Of a stretch of 64,000 nt of DNA, positions 12,149 to 22,000 are shown piece by piece. Within the stretch, counting starts at the first letter, position 1. Each line of letters opens with the position of its first letter. Origin of the DNA: Lumbricus terrestris (taxonomy: Eukaryota > Annelida > Clitellata > Crassiclitellata > Lumbricidae); assembly GCA_949752735.1 (NCBI GenBank), contig OX457037.1, positions 62,747,186 to 62,811,185 of the forward strand. Direction: 5' to 3'. Both the position numbers and the translations under genes were made by a program. The notes under the pieces are model-generated. The model saw only the letters and a program-made list of their open reading frames with translations, made no database searches and was not told the DNA's origin.

Positions 12149-13112
12149 CAGTGATGCCACAGCTGGGTTTTTTCAACTAGATCTGGGTTTTTTCGCCTTC
12201 GTCTGGGTTTCTGGGTTTTTTTGGGCAAGATCTGGGTTTATTTTGGTGAGTTGACATTTTGTACTTGCAACACATGAATATTCTGTGAAATTCAATGTAA
12301 AATGGTTGTGATACATAATTTTTCCACTAATTTTAATTTTAAACTCCACAATCAAGATCTCATGTTGTCAATTCACAAATAATTTATAACCTGAAGAATA
12401 GTTCTGCACAGAAATAAACCATTTTGACACTTCAAAATAGATCAGGTCTTTCCTCTCTCCTTGTTAAGCCGTTTTGACATCTACAACATGCGTATATATA
12501 TATATGTTATATATATATATATATACACTGTAGTTCAGGTCAATTCTCTAGTGGTATAATAGCCTAGTTGTTGCAGAGTATTAATGTTCTAGGTGCAGGG
12601 TGAGAATTGCAGGGGGGGTTGGGGGGTTTCGACCCCCCCAGTCTTTCTTAGAGCCCCATGTTAAAGTATGTTTTTTACACCCCAATTCCAAGTGGATAAT
12701 GGTCCAACCCCCCCAGTTATTTTTCCACAATTCTCATACTGTCTAGGTGTTTAAAATGTTTGATTGTTGGTGTATTAAGAAAATTTGGCTGTAAACCTCG
12801 GACAACTTTAAAACTTTGTAAACTTAAGCCACGTGTGTTATGCGCACACGAACATAGCGATTAAGCTTGTCAGTATGGATCCCGATTCCCGAGTCTCTGA
12901 CAACTTCAAAAATTGATACTTTTAAAGTTGTAAGTACATTTTATTCGACTCTTTTGACGAACATTTTTGTTAATCCTCATGCGAACAAGCGAAAAACCAA
13001 CTTAATTTGAACAGAGGGGGTCTGAAATAGCTTATATGAATAGTCTGGGTTTTTCTGGGTTTTTTTCGGAAGAAAATCTGGGTTTATTTCAGAAACCTCA
13101 GTGGCAACACTG
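12149..13112. mobile_element. hAT-type non-autonomous element inside the mariner
   Basis: Ends CAGTGATGCCACAGC (12149) and GTGGCAACACTG (13112) are flanked by the 8-bp duplication GTGGCGAG (12141-12148 and 13113-13120). Subterminal CTGGGTTTTTT blocks are repeated at both ends. A related copy lies at 43060-44231. A shorter hAT element sits inside at 12596-12741. Confidence 0.92.
12596..12741. mobile_element. 146-bp hAT-type MITE
   Basis: Ends CAGGGTGAGAATTGC and CAATTCTCATACTG with the 8-bp duplication TCTAGGTG (12588-12595 and 12742-12749). The body has G-runs and C-runs in inverted orientation. A diverged relative lies near 33466-33600. It is the innermost layer of the stack at 10945-13550. 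Confidence 0.9.
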
Positions 13113-13325
13113 GTGGCGAGCTCGTCTTTGTGCGTGTGTTGAGGCTGAAGGAGGGAATTTTGAACACACATTTTAACTAACAAATGATTGTTTTCTGATT
13201 CATGTTCTGTAAACTGAAGTTTTTCCAGGTTTTATTAAAATGTACAAATTATTACATAAATTATTGTGCAGCAATAGTAGAGGTTCGATTTTTTCGGAAC
13301 ACCGTGTAGAATTTCTAGTTGGACC

Positions 13326-13394
13326 CACGGACCACCCATAGGAGACATTTAGATAAAAAGTGCCATCCGTGATTTCTCCTATGGGTGGTCCGTG
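13326..13394. repeat. Perfect 20-bp inverted repeat (hairpin)
   Basis: Arms 13326-13345 and 13375-13394 are exact reverse complements (CACGGACCACCCATAGGAGA) around a 29-bp loop. A (TA)n and (ATATGATTA)n-like microsatellite follows directly, 13396-13448. It lies between the mariner and the right end of the outer hAT. Confidence 0.85.
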
Positions 13395-13587
13395 TATATA
13401 TATATATATATATATGATTATATATATGTAATCATATATATATATATAGTCCGGTAATTTACTCAAGGCTGCCTGGCAACCCTAGAGAGGGTGCGGGCCG
13501 CGGTTCGATTCCCGAAGGTGGCTATTTCAGAGATTCAAATCCCGGGCTAGTACGGTACGTCCACGGGGACCTAAATGGCATGGCGAC

Positions 13588-13751
13588 CAGTGGCGTAGGC
13601 AAGGGGGGGGTTTCGGGGGTTAAAACCCCCCCATTGGCTCCGAAAAAAAGATTTTTTAAGGCTATTTTTGCATTTAAGTAAGAAAAAATAGCAAAAAACA
13701 GGGTTTCCGGCCATAAAACCCCCCCATGAAAAATTCCTGGCTACGCCACTG
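13588..13751. mobile_element. 164-bp hAT-type MITE
   Basis: Ends CAGTGGCGTAGGCA and GGCTACGCCACTG with the 8-bp duplication ATGGCGAC (13580-13587 and 13752-13759). G-rich and C-rich blocks face each other inside. A decayed relative is suspected near 34161. Confidence 0.93.
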
Positions 13752-13759
13752 ATGGCGAC

Positions 13760-14979
13760 ACTAATCATCTCCGATATGGCAGTCGTTAAACATGCAGCCA
13801 CCATAAACGCAAATATAACTTGTACGTAAATTTAAGGCATTAAGTATCCAAACCTTATAAATGTAATTTCAGGCAATACCTTTTTTTATTATGTTTGAAC
13901 TGTTTTGGTAAACAATAATGTGTTAATTAATTCATTCCAGAGCAGTATAAGAATGACTGAACATGAAACAGGACACGGACTATTCTGGCTGGCCTCTTCC
14001 CTAATTCAATCAATTAATCAATCAGAATTTATTTTAAATTACAATATAATTAACACATTCAGAGCTACGATTTGGATCACATGGTTGGACCACAGGAGTC
14101 TTTATTTTAAAAGAAGTAAGACAGAGTTAACTGATTATGTGAGTCGGGCACAGTTGGTCTTTCATTCATTCATTTTTAAGGACTTATAAAGCAGCCCTTC
14201 TAGAGACCTAGGCCTACTTAGGAGCACTCTGAGTCCAGCAAAAGACTCGATTTAAAAAACAAAAGCTTGACCGGTCAATTGTAATATGCATCTAAACCAC
14301 AGGAATGTAATTTCAGATAATACCTGTTAGTTTAGTGTTTGTCAATGTAGTTATCAAGTAATTCTTGATTAGTGATAAAAGATTCCTGCACTCTCTTTTC
14401 CATAGTCATTAGATTGAAACCATATTGCAGTTTGGTTTTGGTGTACTATTGGTCAATGCCTTGTGCATTAGACAGTCTTACACAATAGAAGTCACAAATT
14501 ACTACTAATAATAATTCTCAGTGAAATGTTATTTCACAACAAATAAGAAAACACAAATCATTTCTCAACAGTTTCACTTTGTTCCCATGTAATTTCTACT
14601 CATTTCTTCACACAAAAACACGTTCGACTTGCATTTCTTAACCAACAAGCTGCATTTGTTTCTTGGTCACTTAAGTAAATATTCAATGTACAGTTTGTAT
14701 TCAATGTTTTGCTCATCATGCAAAAACTTTGCAAACATCAGGAAGATGTTCACAAACATTTATCTATCCGATCTATCAAGGCACCTACTTAATACACATT
14801 CTGAGACTAGCACGAATAAAACGTACCATCTGCCAAATATCAATTGATAAAATGCTTAATCCGATAAAGATGATCTGATTCGCTTGCCCAGTCACTTTTA
14901 GTGCATGCTTGTCATTACAGCGTTCAGTGATATCTGAATTTATAACAAGTAGCTGAGTTCTAAGAAAATCTGTTTTGAC
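13760..14979. other. Non-coding stretch with one retroposon tail
   Basis: A minus-strand LINE/SINE tail fragment lies at about 14155-14240 (TTTATAAGTCC, then CTCAGAGTGCTCC on that strand). No gene, array or other element was recognised in the remainder. Confidence 0.5.
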
Positions 14980-15467
14980 CAGGGCCGTGTTTAACATAGG
15001 TCCATTCGGTGCGGTGCACCGAATGCCCTGAGGCCTGAGCCGAGAGTTTTGTTCCTGTTGGCCAAATGTCTTCTGCGAGTGCAGCGAGTCTCAGTGTTGC
15101 TTAAGCCTTTTTGGAAAATAAGTAAGTGTAAGAAAACATTAATTAGTCAATAAATCAATCGTAATTTATATAGTGCCCCTTCAAGGTACCTACTCAGAGG
15201 CGCTCCCAGCCGAGATCAAGCAAAAAAACAGTCTTCAAGACTTCAACAGTTTGTGAAATTGAGAACAGCTTGGGAGGTGTGGCATAGTCAAGGGAATTAA
15301 AAGTGTAGCTGCCATAAAAACCCTATAGGACGATATAGATTTCTTTATGATAAATACTTATTTACACGTGGCCGTAGCTTTTAGAAAACCAACGGTCGCT
15401 CGAACGACACTATGCCCCTGCGGTAACACTTTGCACCGACACTCGAGGAACCTTAAACACGGCCCTG
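14980..15467. mobile_element. 488-bp hAT-type non-autonomous element
   Basis: Ends CAGGGCCGTGTTTAA and TTAAACACGGCCCTG with an exact 8-bp duplication GTTTTGAC (14972-14979 and 15468-15475). A minus-strand LINE/SINE tail (about 15145-15230, with GGGAGCGCCTCTGAGTAG) is carried inside. Confidence 0.93.
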
Positions 15468-15868
15468 GTTTTGACGGACCAAAAAAAATTAAGTCTGCAT
15501 GCTTCCTTTAACACTTTCTTCATTAAAATGAGCACTTCTTGATAGCTATTGACGTCTTATGTGAATTTGATATGTGATACTTGTTCACCAGAGTGCTATT
15601 TTTGCAGCTGGTTATAGTAAAGAATGAACTTACTTTCATACACAAAGCTAGTTATAAGCAACTGATTCTCGTACTAGACTTCCTGCTGGTCTTAACTAAA
15701 ACTAAAATATTTAAACTAAATCAATTCTAGGCACAGTTTTCCAACATGAGTCTTTTAGCTCTTTAATATTGGCTCACCACACAACAACAACAATTTCTCA
15801 GGAAACTTCAACAAAACACAGCAACAAAGACCAGACAGCTGACTGCTAATTGAAACAAAAACACAACA

Positions 15869-15874
15869 TTTATT
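15869..15874 (-). promoter_or_regulatory. Candidate polyadenylation signal of POLR2I
   Basis: TTTATT on the plus strand is AATAAA on the minus strand, about 150 bp downstream of the POLR2I stop codon. This is a usual distance for a short 3' UTR. The region 15476-16020 holds nothing else that was recognised. Confidence 0.5.
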
Positions 15875-16020
15875 CAAATTGAAAATGCAAGATTTTCAGC
15901 CATAGTCTTATAAACAAACAACTCGTTTCCCAATAGCAGACTTCTAGAACTATGTAGTGAAACGTCTTGGAAAGTCGTCTACTAATTCCCTTGCAGGTGT
16001 TATTTTCCGTAGACTCAGAA

Positions 16021-19000
16021 TCACTCTGTCCATCTGTGCATGCAGGACTGCTGAACACAGACGTAGTACAGCCTCATACCTTCCTGTAAATCAGAAAAAG
16101 AAAGCAGACACTACTGAGCAACATCATCTCTGCAATCAAATGCAACAAATGCAATCGCAAAAATTATACACCTGATGTACTGGACCATCTTTATGGAACA
16201 TTTGAAAATATAACCCTACTTGTACATAAAAATAAGAAGACATTTTTAGCTGATCTTAAGTAAATATATTACGGTCGCTTCAATAGCCACATTATGGCAC
16301 CTTGTGGGCTCATAAAAGTGCTATATAAGTGTATAGATGCATGTATACATACACTAAAGCCAAGGAAGATCATAATACTTGTCTTGAACTGTCTGAACAG
16401 AATAAAAAAGTAAAATGAAAAGTAAAACAGCATAGGCCAAAGTAGTGAAGGACTAAATTGTACAGAGTAGCAATTCTAGGCGACATAAACTAATATCTGA
16501 CTACACATAAGCAATAACATCATCAACACAATTAGTTTTGCCACAAATATACTACCTGCAGTGAACTACAGTAATCTGTTCCTAAACAAATTGCTCCCAA
16601 ACTGCACCAAAATGTAAAACAGGTCATAACTTTTGCAATAGCTACATGTCATGATTTGTGAAAGCCTAGTTTAGATCCTAGACCGATATTTTGTACAACT
16701 TTCATCCATGGGCGCCCGCAGAAATTTTCACAGGGGGGGGCAAAATTTTTACGATAGTCACGATTAGGCTAAATTTTGTAGTAGCAAGAGCTTGAAAATG
16801 CAATGCTGCATGGAAATTAGGAATACGGGTATTTTTCAAAGAGGTTTCTTATGCAAATTTCTCAGTTTCATTTTCTGCACAATTTTTAATATGAATAGTT
16901 TCCTTAGAAATTTGTTACAAATCAAATAGCAGATCTATGTTAAAAAGTAGTTTCCTAAAGGTGCGCTATATAATTCCATAGAATGAACGAATGACTAAAT
17001 GAACGAAAAAGGTGTCCGTTTGCAAGGGGCAATTGCTCCTTTAGCTGCTTCTAAAGCGCCACTCGAAAGCCAATCGCAGGGCACCAGCAGTTTCACATGT
17101 TCTACATCGAGTCAGAAGCCTATTCCCAAGAGTAGTCAGAAAGAGGTCCGAGTCTGGTAGCCAGAGGGCCAGAGTAACAGTTAATGCGGGGGTCGTTTAG
17201 GAAGGTAGAGGATCTGAGGATCAGATGAGTGTGGTTATCAATTCTTTTGAACAGATCTCTTTGTCAGGTTTGGGTGTAAATTCTGAGGCGTGATAACCAG
17301 AGCCAAGTTTATCTACAGTTTGACCTCCCTGGATTCTGTACTGGCAGCTTGCTAAGTGGACAAAATGGAGCCTGGCTTATAGCGGACTTGGCTTATATAA
17401 TTACAATGCTGGTGAATAAGCAGATCTCCCTGATGAAATTTCAGTGCACTTTGAGAAATTTTCAAATTTTTGCGTTAGTGTTTAATTTCTGGCAGTTGTG
17501 ATTAATTGCATTACAGCTGGATTCCACTTAAGTAGGCCATAATCGATAGGCCTGCTGTTTGCATGGGTGCCCACAGGAAGGTTGAAAGCCAATGGTCATT
17601 GTAGGAGTTTTTAGAAAGAGCTTGAACGTGCAAGGCAGAAAGTTATAAAAGCATGTTTATTTCTTAGAGATATCTAAATGTGGATTTCTGACTTTCATTG
17701 TCTGTATCATTCGTATCAATGGTGCATTAATGCAAAGAAATTTGTTAAACACCCAAAAGTAGTAGCTAAAAAAACATAGGTTTCAATTTTCCAGGGGGGG
17801 GGGCAAGTGCCCCCCCTTGCCCCTATGTGCGGGCGCCCATGCTTTCATCAATGAATCGGTAATTTGCACAAAGATATGAATGTCTTACATTCTTTTATCT
17901 GCACATTGCCAATTATGGTCAGATAAAGAACATGGCTATCAGCTTTCCTTAAAGTCATGATATTGTAAAAAAAAGTTCCAATGTGCAAGCAGAGCATGCA
18001 GTGAGGTCACAGACTCCCTACTTCTTCATCACTGAACAAGCAATGCTGAATCTAAATACTTCAGGATATTTCCCAGCTTGTGTCAGTTAGCTTCATCACA
18101 GAGTATGCTACATAAGTTCAAACCCACAACTATTGAACTACAGATCAACTGAAGTTACCAAATGTACCAAGAGGTCTGTGCTGCAAGGGCTTTGACAAAA
18201 GAGAAAATACACAAATAACTAATCCAACGAGACAGGTGTTACGAGTGAACAATTTCACAAATCCAAACCAAGATGCACAGAAGGAACATTGACATGCAAT
18301 CGGCCATCCCACATAAACAATTCCATGATGATGAAGCACAAGTGATCATCACATACACACTGCAGTCAAGACATGGTTTACCTCTGCTCTCCTGGTCTGT
18401 GACTGGAAGAAGACAGCGTCCCTGTGTTTGCATTTCGGACAAGGATGGTCTTCTGTTCGTGGAAGTGTCGGATCGGCTATGACATCACCGATGATCTGCG
18501 TAAGCTCACTGTCAAATTAACATTTATATCAATTACATTAAATTTGTAAAGTCTGTAAACTTAACAGACCTGTATCCTTTTAAATAAATAGCAGTCTTGA
18601 ATAGCAATAACACTGTCTAACCATACAGATTGCACGTTTGGCAAATTAAAAAAACAGACATTTCAAGAGAAATATATGTGAAGTTTGAAACAATTTATGA
18701 ATTTGAATATTAACTTACTGTATAAATAGATTTACACACAACAAAAAGAAATGCCTCTACAGTCTACACTCAATAAGCATGCACCAAAGAATAAGGTGGC
18801 CAAAGATGGAGATGCTGTACTAGCAAAAATAACACAAATATTAAATTGGTCTTATGAAGAATTCTTTAGCAAACACTGATCTCCCAATATATATAACAGC
18901 AATAGCAAAAGTCTTTAAAACTGACTTAATAAGTGGCTTTATGCTTTCTAAAGCATTTCTGCATAAGCATTAACTAACTTGAATGTATCAAATAAAAGGC

Positions 19001-22000
19001 CTGGCCTGGCAAGTTCTGCTGATCAATCGCTTGCTTACAATGCTTAGTGTGGCTAATAATTCATTACAGCTCATATTCGATTCGGTGGCCTATCAGTAAT
19101 GCGCTTGCTTACGGAGCGGGCGGTTGCGGGTAATGACCTTGGGTAAATTGCTTACGCACACGTGCCTTTGTCACCAAACAGTATAATTTGGTACCGGCGT
19201 AAGCTGGGAAGTAAACGGCAAGTCCTGCGATACACTGGCCTCGTGTCCAGGACCTTGGGATTCGTCCATTGCTGGCTCAAACCTATTGAAAAGGACATGA
19301 GCGCCTGCCTGTGTTCCACATGGAATTGGATGGATTTTACATTTTTTACATATTCGATATCCACAGAGACATAATTTAATCTCATTGAAGAGAAAAAAAA
19401 CTTGGACTAACTCGACTTCATGCTTGATCTTGTTCACGTAAATACATGGATTGTCTGCATCCATCTGGAAGTCACAGTTTCGGCACTACAACAACAAATT
19501 GAATCTCGTCGCAATATTATATAGAATTAATTAGTGCTAATTAGCAGCTCATTGAATTTCTTCCTCAATGCAAAAACCAATATCAGTGCCAGGCTATCTT
19601 CCTCTCAACAGTCACAAAGGGTTTTCAATTCATTCCAATTAAATAAATCCAATAGCAAACCACAAAATTATGAAACAAAACAGAGGGAAAAACAGTTCTG
19701 AGTAGCTACAAATTTCCATTTTTTAAACAAAACAAAAGCTCTGACAGTTCTAGGCAGCATACCAGATTTCAAGACAATGAACTAAAAAAGCAATACTTCA
19801 CTGTCTTTCAAAAGTCTGTATCTGTTAAAAGATAACAATCAATATAAAGTTCAGTAAACTAGATTCCAGTTTAAAAAGCTCTGTCTTAGGAAGTCATAAC
19901 AAGAATGAGAGTCGTGTGATATACAACACTTTCTAATTATACAGGATTCAAATTAAATCCATGGCTTGACCATACAATTTAACTAAAATTTCACACATAC
20001 TATGTTAAACAATCCTCTCTAATGACAGTCTGACAGAAACTTATAGATTTAGACGTAAACAAAATTTTTTTACAAAATCAGTCAATATCATTTTAATACT
20101 TTGTCTGAACTACTGATTTCAACAGCACTACAAGCAGACAGCAGAAGGTATTACTCACAGGGCTGTACTCAAGGGTATACGCGGGTATATGACATATACT
20201 CACCTCCGGGAAGGAATGACAGCTTAAACTCGCCTCAAAAAGCGAGGGTACACGCGGGTATACAGTGTATACTCATCTCAGCAAGACCAAGTGGGTACAC
20301 ATAGGCAAAGATTGCGAATTATGAAGGGAGAAAATCATGAAAGTAGCGCGTTTTACACTGTTTCAAAGATTTTTCGTGCGAAAAATCACGGCAAAAAAAA
20401 ATTCGATCACTTAAAAATAGGTCGTCAGAAATTTTTAGCGGATGGAAGTGGACATTTTTTGCCCAAAAGGTCGATTTTTTCCGGCGACAGCGTGTACTCA
20501 CCTCAAAAGTTCTGAGTACAGCCCTGATTACTCAGTGGATGTTTTAAGGGAAACTGCACTAAAAAATTGCAGCATGTTGAAGAAGCCCAAACAGACTGCA
20601 GTACATCAGAAACAGGCAAAAAAGTTGTGTAAGAAATTTAGAAATGGAAATGTTTGAAAAGTTTAAGTCCTCTTCATTGACTGTTCAGTAAACTCACTGC
20701 ATAAAGTAGTTTCTTGGCTTCTTTATCTTCTTTTGGGTACAACATGTTGTTGCTACAAAAGACAATTTAAATAGCATGTAAACAAATCAAGAACAAGCTA
20801 AACATGTTATTATGACATACTCCTTGACAGGCACATGGACGAAATTCATTGTAAAGAAATTTCAGATGTAGTTCTACTTTAAAATCTTTTGTTGTTTTCA
20901 GACATCAATACTGTAGGAATATGTAGGAATTTGTATTCAGATCAAAGAGAGTCTTCATATACATATGGATGACAACAAATGCACTTCCTTAACCCTCATC
21001 CGAACAAGCTAAAATGCAACTTAATTTGAACAAGGGGGGGTCTGGCCAGACCCCCCGTTTTGATGTGGGTTTTTCATAGGAAATAGTAATTTTTACGTGC
21101 CAATTTTGTAAGATGATATCAGAGTAACTCTAAACAACAATGTATCAGTCTCTTTATGCAATATAATTAAGTTTTATGACGAATTTGAAATTAAATATTT
21201 AATTACATTAATTGTGACGGTTTGTCATACATGTTCATCGTCGCAATAGTTGTCTATCTTTAAAATTTGGAGATCAAAATAAAGAAACCATAATTTTAGT
21301 AAAATTAGTTCTGAATGCTCTTATGATCAGAGTCAGCATGACTGTTTTCTAGAAAATATCTAAAACAAATAATGGAATAGGACTAAACCTAAAATGTAAA
21401 GACGTAAGCTTATCATGCATAGTCCGTTAGCTGTTGCTTTCGGGTTTGTATGTCGAATGATGATGTCTTTCATCTCGGCTGTTATAAAACTGTCAAAACT
21501 ATCTTGAATATTCTCAATGTATCCGTATTATTTTATTCCGCATCTTCTTTTACTGCATTGTGCAACAGAGCACGTTCTATTGGCATTGCTATTGACCGCC
21601 AAAAAATATGCGGATCTTTACTTGTACAATGTATTTAGGTCTATCGGCTTCAATAGTATAGACAATTTCGTCATCATATCTTCACTATCAGGTCCAGTCT
21701 CATCATTGTGTTTATCATCATCTTCAATTTCACATTGTTTTCATCATAAGAAACATCTGAATGTTGTTCTTCAGGCATTGGCACCTTTTCATATTCACAT
21801 TCTTTATTGTTGCTTTCACAGTCCAAACTGCCATCATTGTAGTCTCGGCCAGTATTATCTTCATAACCTCCATATCACTAAATCGATTTGGTCGTGTAGA
21901 TATGCTAATTGTAGCTCATTAATATAGGAACAAAGTCATAAAAGCAATCTGAGAAAATATCACTCCTAAAAAAGTTATGCAGCAAATATATGAAGGGGGG

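Larger units (their letters stand above)
11896..13176 (+). pseudogene. mariner transposase C-terminal half, split by insertion
   Basis: The reading APAHRARDTVELLTKETPDF leads, with frame damage, into NNPDLNPADYKIWSVMQEKV, the block around the last catalytic Asp of mariner transposases (DDE/D superfamily). After RQRIIQAWDEF and one TAA stop it reaches QWRA at 12148. It resumes after the hAT insertion at 13121 as RLCACVEAEGGNFEHTF and stops at 13174-13176. The catalytic N-terminal half is missing, so it cannot be active. Confidence 0.85.
11743..13306 (+). mobile_element. Tc1/mariner element, decayed, interrupted by a hAT element
   Basis: Inverted ends CACGGTGTTCCGAAAAAACC (11743) and its near-complement ending ACACCGTG (13306) are flanked by the TA dinucleotide at 11741-11742 and 13307-13308. 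The target was the palindrome TTCTAGAA. The plus strand holds the 3' half of a mariner transposase. Confidence 0.88.
11018..13484. mobile_element. hAT-type non-autonomous element, 2467 bp including insertions
   Basis: Ends are TAGGGTTGCCAGGC (11018) and GCCTGGCAACCCTA (13484), flanked by the 8-bp direct repeat GAGAGGGT. The left subterminal region repeats TCCGGTA and ACCGGACA blocks, typical of hAT subterminal binding sites. No transposase of its own is left. It has been invaded by a mariner (11743-13306) and carries a perfect 20-bp-arm hairpin at 13326-13394. Confidence 0.88.
10945..13550 (+). repeat. tRNA-derived SINE split by a 2.5-kb hAT element
   Basis: The left part (10945-11017) begins with a tRNA-like head, TGGCTCGCTTGGCTACATCG. 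The right part (13485-13550) continues with the B box GGTTCGATTCCC and a body reading AGAGATTCAAATCCCGGGCT. The break is exactly the 8-bp duplication GAGAGGGT at 11010-11017 and 13485-13492. The body matches the SINE at 57690-57985 on the minus strand. Confidence 0.75.

Noticed and set aside
18145..18442. Minus-strand open frames overlapping POLR2I exon 4
   Set aside because: They are other frames of the POLR2I exon and its flanking intron.
19171..19464. 97-codon open frame continuing POLR2I exon 3
   Set aside because: Readthrough into the intron: the donor GTTAGT after HEVD and the exon 4 continuation ELTQII match RPB9 exactly.
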